Shown: one piece after another, positions 8,546-19,137 of the stretch
Position numbering within the stretch: the stretch's first letter is position 1
How the letters are laid out: every line of letters starts with the position of its first letter
Assembly (NCBI RefSeq): GCF_014267345.1
Contig: NZ_JACMYD010000001.1
Location: forward strand, 62,001-126,000
Length of the DNA stretch: 64,000 nt
Direction of reading: 5' to 3'
Source of the DNA: Corynebacterium sp. zg-331
GTDB lineage: Bacteria > Actinomycetota > Actinomycetes > Mycobacteriales > Mycobacteriaceae
Notes under the pieces: model-generated
The model's database searches: none
What the model saw: only the letters and a program-made list of their open reading frames with translations
Told to the model about the DNA's origin: nothing
Position numbers and translations under genes: made by a program

Positions 8546-9906
8546 TCGCCCTGGATCGCTCCGCGGGGAACCTGCCACACCAGATCACCCGCCACCTGCG
8601 TCGGCTCATCGACACCGGGCGCCTTGCCCCCGGCGACTGCGTGCCTTCGACTAGGGCGTTGGCCGCCGACCTCGGGGTCTCTCGGGGCACCGTGGTGACC
8701 GCCTACGAACAGCTCTCCGGGGAGGGGTATCTGGTTGCCGGTCACGGGGGTACCCTCGTCAATCCCGACCTGCCCGCCACCCACGCGCCGCCACGACTGC
8801 CGGCGTCGTCGAAGCCCCGCGAGGCGCGCCGGCGCGCCGACCTGCGCCCCGGTATCCCCAACACCGAGGCGCTCACCGGCACGGCGTGGCGCGCCGCCTG
8901 GCGCCGCGCCGCCGCCCACCCCAGCCGGGGCTATCCGGTGCCCGGCGCCCCCCGGCTGCGCGAACTCATCGCGGAGCACCTGCGCATCACCCGCTCGGTG
9001 CCGGCCACCCCCGAGGACGTCCTGGTCACCTCCGGCGCCCGCGACGGCCTGCGCACCCTGCTCGACGCCGTGGGCAACGCCAGCGTGGTGGCGGTGGAGG
9101 ACCCTGGCTATCCCTCGCTGCGCGCCGTGCTGCGCGAGCACGGGCACCGCGTGGTGCCCATCCCCGTGGACGGGGAAGGCATCGAGATTGCGGCGCTAGA
9201 GCGGGTGTGCCCGCAGGTGGTCCTGGTCACGCCCTCGCACCAGTACCCGCTGGGGGCGGCGATGAGCGCGCCGCGGCGGCGCCAGCTCCTCGACTACGCC
9301 GCCGCGCACGGGCTGCTCGTCGTGGAGGATGATTACGACTCCGAGCTGCGCTACGTGGGCCAACCCCACCCCGCCCTCGCCGCCGTGGACACCGCCGGGT
9401 GCGTGGCCACCCTCGGTTCCTTTTCTAAAACGATCACCCCGGGCCTGGGCCTGGGTTTCGTCTTCATGCCGGCGGCGCTGCGCGAGGCCCTGTGTGCCCG
9501 GGCCACCCCGGCCTCCGGCATGGTGCAAGACGCCATGACGTATTTCATGGAGGACGAGGGCCTGCGCCACCACCTGGCCCGGATGCGTCGTGAGTACAAG
9601 AAGCGCCGCGACCTCTTCGCGGACGTCTTTGCCCGCGAGGCCGCCGAGCCGATGGATGGCGGCTTGCACGCCGTGGTGTACCTCGATGATGCGCGCGCGG
9701 AGGCGGAGGTGGTGGTGCGGTGCGCGCGCCGGGGGCTGGCGGTGCAGGCCCTGTCCGAGTATTGGAGCAGTCCCCAGCGCAGCGGCATCGTGCTGGGGAT
9801 CGGGGCCTACGGCTCCGCGCGCACGCGGGAACTGCTCGGTGAGGTGCGCGAGGTGATCCACCAGGTGGACCGGATTGACCCACGCGCTAAAGTGGACGGA
9901 AGGTGA
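8542..9906 (+). CDS. MocR/PdxR-type regulator (GntR helix-turn-helix fused to aminotransferase-like domain)
   Basis: This 454-residue regulator begins with a GntR-type winged helix: [20 protein letters not shown] at about residues 35-55. A fold-type I aminotransferase domain follows, with [24 protein letters not shown] and the PLP-binding lysine in [11 protein letters not shown] near residue 300. MocR proteins sense PLP or pathway compounds. The best known corynebacterial member, PdxR, activates pdxST. Here pdxST is 6.6 kb away rather than adjacent, but its promoter has a tandem repeat that fits. The ATG overlaps the tetR stop (ATGA), so the two regulators are translationally coupled. The target is inference. 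Confidence 0.88.
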   Translation: MIALDRSAGNLPHQITRHLRRLIDTGRLAPGDCVPSTRALAADLGVSRGTVVTAYEQLSGEGYLVAGHGGTLVNPDLPATHAPPRLPASSKPREARRRADLRPGIPNTEALTGTAWRAAWRRAAAHPSRGYPVPGAPRLRELIAEHLRITRSVPATPEDVLVTSGARDGLRTLLDAVGNASVVAVEDPGYPSLRAVLREHGHRVVPIPVDGEGIEIAALERVCPQVVLVTPSHQYPLGAAMSAPRRRQLLDYAAAHGLLVVEDDYDSELRYVGQPHPALAAVDTAGCVATLGSFSKTITPGLGLGFVFMPAALREALCARATPASGMVQDAMTYFMEDEGLRHHLARMRREYKKRRDLFADVFAREAAEPMDGGLHAVVYLDDARAEAEVVVRCARRGLAVQALSEYWSSPQRSGIVLGIGAYGSARTRELLGEVREVIHQVDRIDPRAKVDGR

Positions 9907-9943
9907 ACCCTGGCCCCAACCAGAAATGAGATCGAACCAGCTC

Positions 9944-11218
9944 ATGGCACGTATGCAAGAAAGTGCGGATCTGCTCAAGTGCTCCTTCTGCGGGAAGTCG
10001 CAAAAGCAGGTGAAAAAGCTCATCGCCGGCGGTGGGGTGTATATCTGCGACGAGTGCATCGAGCTGTGCAACGAGATCATCGAGGAGGAGATGGGCGCGG
10101 CCAAGGCCGCCGCCCAGGAGCAGGAGGGGAGGCTCCCCAAGCCCTCGGAGATTCGATCCTTCCTGGACGAGTACGTGATCGGCCAGGAGGACGCCAAGCG
10201 CGTGCTGGCGGTGGCGGTGTACAACCACTACAAGCGCATCCGGGAGGCGGAGTCCACGTCCTTCCGAAAGCACGAGGACGACGTGGAGATCGCCAAATCT
10301 AATATCCTCCTGCTCGGCCCCACCGGCTCCGGCAAGACCTACCTGGCCCAGACCCTCGCCAGGCTTCTCGACGTCCCCTTCGCCATCGCGGACGCTACCA
10401 GCCTCACCGAGGCCGGTTACGTGGGCGAGGATGTGGAAAACATCCTGCTCAAGCTCCTCCACGCGGCCGACTTTGACGTGCAGCGCGCCCAGCGCGGCAT
10501 CATCTACGTCGATGAGGTGGATAAGATCTCCCGGAAGTCGGAGAATCCCTCGATCACCCGCGACGTCTCCGGGGAGGGCGTGCAGCAGGCGCTGCTGAAG
10601 ATCCTGGAGGGCACCACCGCCTCGATCCCCCCCCAGGGCGGGCGCAAGCATCCCAATCAGGACCTCATCCAGCTCGATACCTCCAATATCCTCTTCATCG
10701 TGGCGGGGGCCTTCGCGGGCCTCGACCGGGTGATCCAGGAGCGCGTGGGCAGGCGCGGCCTGGGCTTTGGATCCCCGGTGGAGAGCCTGCGGGATCGGGA
10801 GCAGCAGGATCTCTTTGCTCAGGTGCAGCCGGAGGATCTGGTGCGTTTTGGCCTGATCCCGGAGTTTATCGGGCGTTTGCCCGTGGTGGCCACGGTGGGG
10901 CACCTCGATCGGGATGCGCTCGTGCGGGTACTCACGGAGCCGAAGAATGCCCTGGTGCGCCAGTACCAGCGGCTCTTCGACATTGACGGGGTGGAGCTGC
11001 GCTTCGAGCCTGGGGCTCTTGAGGCCATAGCGGACAAGGCCATCGACCGCGGCACGGGCGCGCGCGGCCTACGGGCCATCATGGAGGATCTCCTGGTGCC
11101 TGTGATGTACGAGATTCCCGACCGCGAGGGGGAGGGCGCGCTGACTATTAGCGCGGAGATGGTACACGGGGAGGAAGACCTGGTGGTGGTCGATTGCGCG
11201 GCGGAGCGTTCCGCTTAG
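9944..11218 (+). CDS. clpX: ATP-dependent Clp protease ATP-binding subunit ClpX
   Basis: ClpX is the AAA+ unfoldase that feeds substrates to ClpP. The 424-residue protein starts at the ATG at 9944, right before the zinc domain (Cys13, Cys16, Cys35, Cys38 in CSFCGK and CDEC). It has Walker [13 protein letters not shown], Walker [11 protein letters not shown], the pore loop [11 protein letters not shown], the IGF-loop region replaced by [11 protein letters not shown], and sensor-2 [13 protein letters not shown] longer frame from 9875 would read into the MocR gene end and is rejected. No clpP lies in the window. It converges with a TetR gene 11 bp downstream. Confidence 0.97.
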   Translation: MARMQESADLLKCSFCGKSQKQVKKLIAGGGVYICDECIELCNEIIEEEMGAAKAAAQEQEGRLPKPSEIRSFLDEYVIGQEDAKRVLAVAVYNHYKRIREAESTSFRKHEDDVEIAKSNILLLGPTGSGKTYLAQTLARLLDVPFAIADATSLTEAGYVGEDVENILLKLLHAADFDVQRAQRGIIYVDEVDKISRKSENPSITRDVSGEGVQQALLKILEGTTASIPPQGGRKHPNQDLIQLDTSNILFIVAGAFAGLDRVIQERVGRRGLGFGSPVESLRDREQQDLFAQVQPEDLVRFGLIPEFIGRLPVVATVGHLDRDALVRVLTEPKNALVRQYQRLFDIDGVELRFEPGALEAIADKAIDRGTGARGLRAIMEDLLVPVMYEIPDREGEGALTISAEMVHGEEDLVVVDCAAERSA

Positions 11219-11229
11219 GGCGCGGAGCG

Positions 11230-11961
11230 CTATTCGTAGATGGCCTGGGCGGACTCCGGCTCCTCGTGCACCGATTGCGCGGTGCTGAGGTAGGAGTTGT
11301 GGCCGGAGTGGGGGACGTTGGAGGTGAGGAAGGCCAGGACGGTGTCGATGGTCATGCGGCGCACCCCCTCGGTGTTGTCCTCGTCGGTGGGGTCGATCCC
11401 AAAGATGTTGATGGCTAGTTCGCGCTGCTGGCGGCGGTAGAAGGAGAGCGACGCCACCATATAGAAGACGTCGTAGGCGGAGATACCGGGACGGAACACG
11501 CCGGCGTCTTGACCCAGCATGAGCAGCCTGTCGAGATGCAGGATCACCTCCGTATTGCTGGACAAGGGGGCGATCTCGGTGAGGGGGAGCACGTGCTGGA
11601 GCGATTCCATGTGCAGCATCTGCGCGGCCACGGGGTGGCGGGCGATTTGGCCATAGAGCGCGTCCACCACGGCGCGGATGCCGTCCACGGGAATCGCGGA
11701 GTCGATCACCAGGAGGTGAGTGGGCGGCTGGAGTAGCTCGATCGCGTGCGAGAGTACCGCTTGGTAGAGGCCCTTCTTATTGCCAAAGTGATAATGAATC
11801 ATCCGCTTGGACACCCCCGCCTCCTTGGCGATGGCGTCGAGCTTGGCTTCGGGGAAGGGCTTGACGGAAAAGCGCTCTATGGCCACGTCGATGACCTTCC
11901 CCATGGACTGCTCCTCCGGGGATTGGGGGTCGAGTGCCAGGTCGAGGTCGTCGCTCGCCAT
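11230..11961 (-). CDS. TetR-family transcriptional regulator, target unknown
   Basis: The protein has 243 residues. A variant helix-turn-helix lies at about residues 25-70: AIERFSVKPFPEAKLDAIAK then GVSKRMIHYHFGNKKGLYQAV. A long helical ligand domain follows, with an acidic C-terminal tail. It is divergent from mdh across a 255-bp region that holds an inverted repeat at 12132-12146, so it may regulate itself or mdh. The ligand cannot be guessed. A second ATG (residue 20, MGKVIDVAIERF) could be the start, as the first 19 residues are acidic and poorly structured. Confidence 0.8.
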   Translation of the reverse strand: MASDDLDLALDPQSPEEQSMGKVIDVAIERFSVKPFPEAKLDAIAKEAGVSKRMIHYHFGNKKGLYQAVLSHAIELLQPPTHLLVIDSAIPVDGIRAVVDALYGQIARHPVAAQMLHMESLQHVLPLTEIAPLSSNTEVILHLDRLLMLGQDAGVFRPGISAYDVFYMVASLSFYRRQQRELAINIFGIDPTDEDNTEGVRRMTIDTVLAFLTSNVPHSGHNSYLSTAQSVHEEPESAQAIYE

Positions 11962-12131
11962 TCGGTTCCCTCCGTGGTGTCTTTAAGGCTGTGCTCCTGC
12001 GGTCGCAGGGACGTGCGCTCGTGGCACTATCAGTACTAGATTACGACGCTGCCCCCAAAGGGGGTGATCATCGAACCGGAAAGACAGATAAAATGCCAGG
12101 TAAATGGGGTTATTTGGGAGATTTTTTGGGG

Positions 12132-12146
12132 GTGTTATCTGAACAC
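12132..12146. promoter_or_regulatory. inverted repeat upstream of mdh
   Basis: GTGTTATCTGAACAC is a perfect 5-bp inverted repeat with a 5-bp centre. It lies 10 bp upstream of TATCCT (12156-12161), a likely mdh -10 box. A TetR-type or other dimeric regulator could bind it. The divergent TetR gene is the nearest candidate. Confidence 0.35.
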
Positions 12147-12177
12147 TTCGCGGGGTATCCTAGAGGGCGTTGCTTAG

Positions 12178-13227
<1,050 letters not shown>

Positions 13228-13232
13228 GCGGC

Positions 13233-15854
13233 GTGATTGAGAACCGCGCTGAGAACCTGCCCAAGAGCTGGGACCCCCACGCCGTCGAGGCCGAGCTGTA
13301 CCAGCGCTGGATAGATCGGGGATATTTCCAGGCCGATCCCGCCAGCGCCAAGCCGGCCTTTTCCGTGGTGCTGCCGCCGCCCAACGTCACCGGGCAGCTG
13401 CACATGGGCCACGCCCTGGATCACACGCTCATCGACGCCATCGTGCGCCGCAAGCGGATGCAGGGCTACGAGGTGCTGTGGCTGCCCGGCATGGATCACG
13501 CGGGCATTGCCACCCAGACCAAGGTGGAGGCGCAGCTCAAGGAGCAGGAGGGGGCGTCCCGTTACGACCTGGGCCGCGAGGAATTCGTGGAGCGGGTGTG
13601 GCAGTGGAAGCAACAGTACGGTGGCACGATCCTGACGCAGATGCAGGCGATCGGGGATTCCGTGGATTGGTCGCGCGAACGCTTCACCCTGGACGAGGGG
13701 CTGTCCCGCGCCGTGCAGACGATCTTCAAGGAGCTCTTTGACCGCGGCCTGATCTACCGGGCTAACCGACTGGTCAATTGGTCCCCCGCGTTGCGCACGG
13801 CGGTCTCGGACATCGAGGTGGTGTACAAGGACGTCGAGGGGGAACTTGTGAGTTTCCGCTACGGCGACGGCGAAGATTCCCTGGTGGTGGTCACCACCCG
13901 CGTGGAGACCATGCTGGGCGACGTGGCGATCGCCGTCCACCCGGACGACGAGCGCTATGCACACATGGTGGGCAAGGTGCTCCCGCACCCCTTCCGCGAG
14001 GACGTGAGCATTCGGGTCATCGCCGATAGCTATGTGGATCCGGAGTTTGGCACCGGCGCCGTCAAGATCACCCCGGCGCACGACCCCAACGACTACGCGA
14101 TGGGGCAGCGCCACGGCCTGGACATGCCCACCATCATGGACGAGACCGGCCACATTGCGGGCACCGGCACCCGCTTCGATGGGTTGAGCCGCGAGGAGGC
14201 CCGCGAAGCCCTGCGCGAGGCCCTGCGCGAGCAGGGGCGCATCGTTAAGGAGGTGCGCCCCTACGTTCACTCCGTGGGTCACTCGGAGCGCTCCGGGGAG
14301 GCCATCGAGCCCCGCCTGTCCCTGCAGTGGTGGGTGAAGGTGGAGGAGCTGGCCGCGATGGCGGGCGACGCCGTGCGCACCGGCGCCACCACGCTGCACC
14401 CGGCCGCCCTGGAGCCGCGCTACTTCGACTGGGTGGACGACATGCACGATTGGTGCATCTCCCGCCAGCTGTGGTGGGGTCACCGCATCCCCATCTGGTA
14501 CGGGCCCGAGGGCGAGGTGGTCTGCGTGGGCCCGGACGAGGAACCGCCGGCCGGCTACGAGCAGGACCCGGACGTGCTCGATACCTGGTTTAGCTCCGCC
14601 CTGTGGCCCTTCTCCACGATGGGCTGGCCGCAGTCCACCCCCGAGCTGGCTAAGTTCTACCCCACCTCCGTGCTGGTCACCGCCTACGACATCCTCTTTT
14701 TCTGGGTGGCCCGCATGATGATGTTCGGCACCTTCGCCGCCACCATCACCCCGGAGCTGGAGGGCACCGTGCCTTTTACGGATCTCTTCCTGCACGGCCT
14801 GGTGCGCGACGAGAAGGGCCGGAAAATGTCCAAGTCCCTGGGCAACGGCATCGACCCGATGGACTGGGTGGAGCGCTTTGGCGCGGACGCCCTGCGCTTC
14901 ACCCTGGCCCGCGGGGCCAACCCCGGCGTGGATCTGCCGGTGGGCGAGGATCACGCCCAGAGCTCGCGCAACTTTGCCACCAAGCTCTTCAACGCCACCC
15001 GCTTTGCCCTGATGAAGGGGGCCGAGGTGGGGCCGGTGGCGCGCGAGGGACTCACGGACGCGGATCGGTGGATCCTCGACCGCCTGGAGCAGGTGCGCGC
15101 CAGCGTGGACGCCTACCTGGACGACTACCAGTTCGCCAAGGCCAACGAGGAGCTCTATCACTTCGCCTGGGACGAGTTCTGCGACTGGTACCTGGAGATC
15201 GCCAAGACGCAGGCCCCCGAGCCCACCCGCTTCGTGCTGGGCCGGGTGCTCGACGTGGTGCTGCGCCTGCTGCACCCGGCCATGCCCTTCGTCACGGAGG
15301 TGCTGTGGACGGCGCTCACGGGAGAGGAATCCATCGTGATCGCCCCCTGGCCCACGGCGGCGGATACCAACGGCGGCGCGCAGCCGGACGAGGTGGCCGC
15401 CCGCCGCATCCGCGACTCCATCAAGCTCATCACGGAGCTGCGGCGCTTCCGCTCGGATCAGGGGGTCAAGCCCTCCCAGCCGGTGCCGGCGCGCATCGAT
15501 TGCGCCGCCGCGGACCTGACCGAGCAGGAGGACCTGGTGCGCTCCATGGCACGGGCCACCCGCCCGGGGGAGGACTTCGCGGCGTCGGCAAGCATCGAGG
15601 TGCGGCTGTCCCAGGCCACGGTGGAAATTACCCTGGATACCTCCGGCACCGTGGACAAGGAGGCCGAACGCAAGCGCTTGGACAAGGAGCTCGCGGCGGC
15701 GCACAAGGAGCTAGACACCACGGGCAAGAAACTGGCCAATCCGAACTTCGTGGACAAGGCCCCGGCCGAGGTGGTGGAAAAGATCAAGGAGCGCCAGCGC
15801 ATCGCCCGGGAAGAGGTCGAGCGCATCGGGGCGCGCCTGGAGGCCCTGCGGTGA
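13233..15854 (+). CDS. valS: valyl-tRNA synthetase
   Basis: This class I synthetase charges tRNA-Val. At 873 residues it is of normal length. Seen are the HIGH-equivalent HMGH in [16 protein letters not shown], the editing domain with [17 protein letters not shown], the [15 protein letters not shown] strand, the KMSKS loop [13 protein letters not shown] and the C-terminal coiled coil from about residue 810 ([12 protein letters not shown]). GTG at 13233 is chosen because the conserved N-terminus LPKSWDP follows at once. It overlaps folC by four bases (GTGA). Confidence 0.97.
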   Translation: MIENRAENLPKSWDPHAVEAELYQRWIDRGYFQADPASAKPAFSVVLPPPNVTGQLHMGHALDHTLIDAIVRRKRMQGYEVLWLPGMDHAGIATQTKVEAQLKEQEGASRYDLGREEFVERVWQWKQQYGGTILTQMQAIGDSVDWSRERFTLDEGLSRAVQTIFKELFDRGLIYRANRLVNWSPALRTAVSDIEVVYKDVEGELVSFRYGDGEDSLVVVTTRVETMLGDVAIAVHPDDERYAHMVGKVLPHPFREDVSIRVIADSYVDPEFGTGAVKITPAHDPNDYAMGQRHGLDMPTIMDETGHIAGTGTRFDGLSREEAREALREALREQGRIVKEVRPYVHSVGHSERSGEAIEPRLSLQWWVKVEELAAMAGDAVRTGATTLHPAALEPRYFDWVDDMHDWCISRQLWWGHRIPIWYGPEGEVVCVGPDEEPPAGYEQDPDVLDTWFSSALWPFSTMGWPQSTPELAKFYPTSVLVTAYDILFFWVARMMMFGTFAATITPELEGTVPFTDLFLHGLVRDEKGRKMSKSLGNGIDPMDWVERFGADALRFTLARGANPGVDLPVGEDHAQSSRNFATKLFNATRFALMKGAEVGPVAREGLTDADRWILDRLEQVRASVDAYLDDYQFAKANEELYHFAWDEFCDWYLEIAKTQAPEPTRFVLGRVLDVVLRLLHPAMPFVTEVLWTALTGEESIVIAPWPTAADTNGGAQPDEVAARRIRDSIKLITELRRFRSDQGVKPSQPVPARIDCAAADLTEQEDLVRSMARATRPGEDFAASASIEVRLSQATVEITLDTSGTVDKEAERKRLDKELAAAHKELDTTGKKLANPNFVDKAPAEVVEKIKERQRIAREEVERIGARLEALR

Positions 15855-17326
15855 GCGAGCACAGCGGCGTTCACCTCGACGAGACTGGGCTGACCCTGCC
15901 CATCGACCTGGCGGGCGATAAGGCCGAGGAACCCCAAGCCAGGCCCATCACGCCGGAGGATCTGCGCACCCTGGCCGAGGTGGAGGCGGAGCTCGACCGG
16001 CGTTGGCCGGAGACCAAGATCGATCCCAGCACCGAGCGCATGGAGGCCCTGATGGATCTGCTGGGAACCCCCCAGCGGGCCTATCCGGCCATTCACGTGG
16101 CGGGCACCAACGGCAAGACCTCCACCGTGCGCATGATCGAGTCGCTGCTGCGGGCCTTCCACCGGCGCACCGGGCGCACCACCTCGCCGCACCTGCAACT
16201 GGTCACCGAGCGCATCGCCATCGACGGCCTGCCGCTGCACCCCGCCGACTACGTGCGCACCTGGCGGGAGATCGAGCCCTACGTGGCGATGATCGATGAG
16301 CGCTACGACGCCCCCATGTCCAAGTTCGAGGTGCTCACCGCCATGGCCTTCGTGGCCTTTGCCGACGCCCCGGTGGATGTGGCCGTGGTGGAAGTGGGCA
16401 TGGGCGGGCGCTGGGACGCCACCAACGTGATTGACGCCCAGGTGGCCGTGGTGACTCCCGTGGGGCTCGATCACACCGACTACCTGGGCTCGACGCTCGC
16501 GGAGATCGCCGGGGAAAAGGCCGGCATCATCACCTCGCGCTGGGACAAGGACGATCTTTTAACCCCGCCGGATAACGTGGCAATCGTGGCGGAACAGGAT
16601 CCCGAGGCCGCGGAGGCGATCCTGCGTCGCGCCGTGGAGGTCGACGCCGCCGTGGCGCGCGCCGGGGTGGAGTTTGGGGTAGTCGAATCCACCGTGGCCG
16701 TGGGCGGGCAGCGCCTGAGCATCCGAGGCCTCGGCGGGGAATACACCGACATCTTCCTGCCGCTTTCCGGGGAGCATCAGGCGCGCAACGCCGCGGTGGC
16801 CCTGGCCGCCGTGGAGGCGTTTTTCGGCGCGGGGGCGGGACGCCAGCTCGACGAGGAGACGGTGCGGCGGGGATTCGCCGAGGTCACCTCGCCGGGGCGC
16901 CTGGAACGGGTGCGCTCGGCACCCACCACGTTTATCGACTCCGCCCACAACCCGCACGGCATGCGCGCCCTGGGGCAGGCCCTGGAGCGAGACTTCACCT
17001 TCGAGCGGCTCATCGGCGTGGTGGCCGTGCTGGGCGATAAGGACGCCCCGGGGCTGCTGCGCGAACTGGAACCGCACGTGGCGGAGGTGGTGTGCACCCG
17101 CAATTCCTCCCTCCGCTGCCTCGAGGCCGAGGCCCTGGCGGAGTACGCGCGCGAGATCTTTGGCGAGGAGCGCGTGCACGTGATGGACGCCCTGCCGGGC
17201 GCGGTGGAACTGGCCGTGGAGCTGGCGGAGGAGGCCGAGGTGCAGTCGGGGGCGGGCCTCGTCATCACCGGCTCGGTGGTCACCGCGGGGGAGGCCCGCA
17301 CGCTCTTTGGAAAGGATCCCGCATGA
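15851..17326 (+). CDS. folC: folylpolyglutamate synthase / dihydrofolate synthase
   Basis: FolC adds glutamate to dihydropteroate and to folates. The 491-residue protein has the Mur-ligase P-loop [14 protein letters not shown] near residue 80, [41 protein letters not shown] and [11 protein letters not shown]. About 45 residues precede the fold, a little more than usual, so an inner start is possible. The GTGA overlap with valS nevertheless supports the start at 15851 by coupling. It overlaps the DUF4233 gene by four bases. Confidence 0.95.
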   Translation: MSEHSGVHLDETGLTLPIDLAGDKAEEPQARPITPEDLRTLAEVEAELDRRWPETKIDPSTERMEALMDLLGTPQRAYPAIHVAGTNGKTSTVRMIESLLRAFHRRTGRTTSPHLQLVTERIAIDGLPLHPADYVRTWREIEPYVAMIDERYDAPMSKFEVLTAMAFVAFADAPVDVAVVEVGMGGRWDATNVIDAQVAVVTPVGLDHTDYLGSTLAEIAGEKAGIITSRWDKDDLLTPPDNVAIVAEQDPEAAEAILRRAVEVDAAVARAGVEFGVVESTVAVGGQRLSIRGLGGEYTDIFLPLSGEHQARNAAVALAAVEAFFGAGAGRQLDEETVRRGFAEVTSPGRLERVRSAPTTFIDSAHNPHGMRALGQALERDFTFERLIGVVAVLGDKDAPGLLRELEPHVAEVVCTRNSSLRCLEAEALAEYAREIFGEERVHVMDALPGAVELAVELAEEAEVQSGAGLVITGSVVTAGEARTLFGKDPA

Positions 17327-17745
17327 CGCAATCGCACGACCCGCAGTACGGCCCGCTGGGTCCCGGCCATGCCCCGGAGAAGGATCCCATGAAGGGGATC
17401 GTGGGGGTGATGTCGGCCACCATGTGCATGGAGGCGATCACCTTCTTCTTAGCTCTCACCGTGATCGCCCGGGTGGACGGTGGGGCGTATTGGACGCCCC
17501 TGTCCGCCATCTACGTCACCGCGATGGCCACGATCATGCTCCTGGTGTCCTTCCTTCAGCGTTACCGGTGGTCGATCCCCGTGAACATCGCCCTCCAGAT
17601 CGCGGCCCTGGGTGGGTTCTTTTTCCACTACTCCCTGGGCATCGTGGCCTGCGTGTTCATCGTGGTCTGGTGGTACGTGTTGCACCTGAGATCGAGCCTC
17701 ATCGCCAGGATGAAGCGCGGCCTGCTCACCACCCAACACATGTAG
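17323..17745 (+). CDS. DUF4233 membrane protein
   Basis: This 140-residue membrane protein has about four hydrophobic segments (VMSATMCMEAITFFLALTVI, IYVTAMATIMLLVSFL, VNIALQIAALGGFFFHY, IVACVFIVVWWYVL). Its place between folC and ndk is the conserved actinobacterial position of the DUF4233 family, found likewise in mycobacteria. The function is unknown. The ATG overlaps the folC stop. Confidence 0.85.
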   Translation: MTQSHDPQYGPLGPGHAPEKDPMKGIVGVMSATMCMEAITFFLALTVIARVDGGAYWTPLSAIYVTAMATIMLLVSFLQRYRWSIPVNIALQIAALGGFFFHYSLGIVACVFIVVWWYVLHLRSSLIARMKRGLLTTQHM

Positions 17746-17777
17746 CGTGCCGGGGCGCGGGGGAGACCTGCGTCCGG

Positions 17778-17783
17778 TACAGT
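17778..17783 (+). promoter_or_regulatory. -10 box of leaderless ndk transcript
   Basis: TACAGT lies 7 nt before the ndk ATG in the short gap after the DUF4233 gene. No Shine-Dalgarno is visible, which fits a leaderless mRNA. Confidence 0.5.
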
Positions 17784-17790
17784 AACGGGC

Positions 17791-18201
17791 ATGACTGAAC
17801 GCACTCTGATTCTGATCAAGCCGGACGGCGTGGCGCGCGGCGTGGTGGGCACCGTCCTCTCCCGCATCGAGGCCAAGGGCCTCACGTTTGCCGCCCTGGA
17901 TCTGCGGGTGGCCGACCGCGAGACCGCGGAGAAGCACTACGCCGAGCACCAGGACAAGCCCTTCTTCGGTGAGTTGGTGGACTTCATCACCTCCGCCCCG
18001 CTGATCGCGGGCGTGATCGAGGGCGAGCGCGCCATCGAGGCGTGGCGGCAGCTCGCCGGCGGGACCGACCCCGTCTCCAAGGCGACCCCCGGCACCATCC
18101 GCGGAGACTTTGGCCTCTCCGTGGCCGAGAACGTGGTGCATGGTTCCGATTCCCCCGAGTCCGCCGAGCGCGAGATCGGCATCTGGTTCCCCAACCTGTA
18201 G
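17791..18201 (+). CDS. ndk: nucleoside diphosphate kinase
   Basis: Ndk transfers the gamma phosphate between nucleoside triphosphates and diphosphates. The 136-residue protein starts [16 protein letters not shown] and has the active-site histidine in [19 protein letters not shown] near residue 115, followed by IWFPNL. It is normal in length. A strong hairpin follows. Confidence 0.97.
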   Translation: MTERTLILIKPDGVARGVVGTVLSRIEAKGLTFAALDLRVADRETAEKHYAEHQDKPFFGELVDFITSAPLIAGVIEGERAIEAWRQLAGGTDPVSKATPGTIRGDFGLSVAENVVHGSDSPESAEREIGIWFPNL

Positions 18202-18212
18202 GAACGCGGGCA

Positions 18213-18251
18213 CAAGCCGGAGCGCGGTCGGCATGGCTGCGCTCCGGCTTG
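18213..18251. terminator. hairpin between ndk and a convergent membrane-protein gene
   Basis: CAAGCCGGAGCGC pairs perfectly with GCGCTCCGGCTTG across a 13-nt loop, 11 nt after the ndk stop. There is no long T-run, but the symmetric stem can end both the ndk transcript and the opposing one. Confidence 0.65.
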
Positions 18252-18284
18252 CGTGATGACGTGTGCGTGATGCCCGCCGCCGGG

Positions 18285-18995
18285 CTAGGCGTGCGGGGGC
18301 GCGGCCTGCGCGGTGCGGTCGAGGGCGTGAACCCCCTCGGCGGTGAGCGCCATGAAGATCTTGCCCTCATCGCCGCCGGCGTCCACGGCGCTGGTGTACA
18401 GCAAGCCCGCTGCCTGGGGCTCGCGGGCCTCGCGCAGCGCCGCGGGCGCGCTCGTATTGAGGGCGTGGGCTAGCAGGCGGGTACGCACCCGGACGCCCTC
18501 GACCGCGCCGAGACTCAGCAGGACGGAGAGCATCTCGGTGTGTCGGTGGGCGATGGCGATCTGTTCCTGGGTGACCGTGACGTCCGTGGCCAGGATGCCG
18601 CGGGCGTGCCTGCGGCCGCCGAAGGCGGTCAGGAGGTGGGAATAGCGGGCGACGAGGGTGAAAAAGACGGCGACGAGGAGGCCGACGAGCGTGCCCATCA
18701 CGACGCTGCCATCGAGCAGGGGTGACGAGATTAACATCCAGAATAGCATGCCGCCCACCAGAAACCACGAGGCCGCGCCGGAATACAGGTCCCGTTGATC
18801 CCAGTTATGCGGGGAGTAGAGGGGGGATCGGCTGGTGGCCATGGCGAAGGCGATGCCGACGGCGATGGACAAAACTATGGCCCAGAGCGAGTGACCCAGG
18901 ACGGTCATGAGGGCGCCGATGCCCGCGCCTACCCCGAATAGCAGAGACGGCGGCCAGGAGAGGGCAAGACGGTCGAAAGCGTGGGGGCGTGTCAT
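18285..18995 (-). CDS. membrane protein with soluble C-terminal domain, unknown
   Basis: The 236-residue protein has four hydrophobic segments in the first 120 residues (SLLFGVGAGIGALMTVLGHS, LWAIVLSIAVGIAFAMA, WFLVGGMLFWMLISSPLL, VVMGTLVGLLVAVFFTLVA). A cytosolic part of about 115 residues follows, rich in Ala, His and Arg. I do not recognise a family. It sits between ndk and rne, a position often held by a small membrane protein in corynebacteria. ATG at 18995 is chosen over an upstream TTG at 19013. Confidence 0.7.
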   Translation of the reverse strand: MTRPHAFDRLALSWPPSLLFGVGAGIGALMTVLGHSLWAIVLSIAVGIAFAMATSRSPLYSPHNWDQRDLYSGAASWFLVGGMLFWMLISSPLLDGSVVMGTLVGLLVAVFFTLVARYSHLLTAFGGRRHARGILATDVTVTQEQIAIAHRHTEMLSVLLSLGAVEGVRVRTRLLAHALNTSAPAALREAREPQAAGLLYTSAVDAGGDEGKIFMALTAEGVHALDRTAQAAPPHA

Positions 18996-19069
18996 AGTGT
19001 TCAGGGTATGCAAAGATGAGGAAGAACATCTACCAACCCTGTGCGGCGGCGATACGCCCCTTCATTCCT

Positions 19070-19085
19070 CGTTCGCTCACGAACG
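19070..19085. promoter_or_regulatory. inverted repeat upstream of rne
   Basis: CGTTCGCTCACGAACG is a perfect 6-bp inverted repeat with a 4-bp loop, flanked by CCT and GGAGG that extend the pairing imperfectly. It lies about 30 bp upstream of the rne -10 box. It may be an operator, or an mRNA hairpin if an upstream promoter is used. Confidence 0.35.
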
Positions 19086-19113
19086 CGGAGGGGTTTCAGC
19101 GCCCGGGGAGACT

Positions 19114-19119
19114 TATAAT
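19114..19119 (+). promoter_or_regulatory. rne -10 box
   Basis: A consensus TATAAT lies 18 nt upstream of the rne GTG. The predicted start point falls near 19126, inside the Shine-Dalgarno AAGGAG (19123-19128), so the leader would be very short. Confidence 0.4.
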
Positions 19120-19137
19120 TTCAAGGAGTGAATAAAC

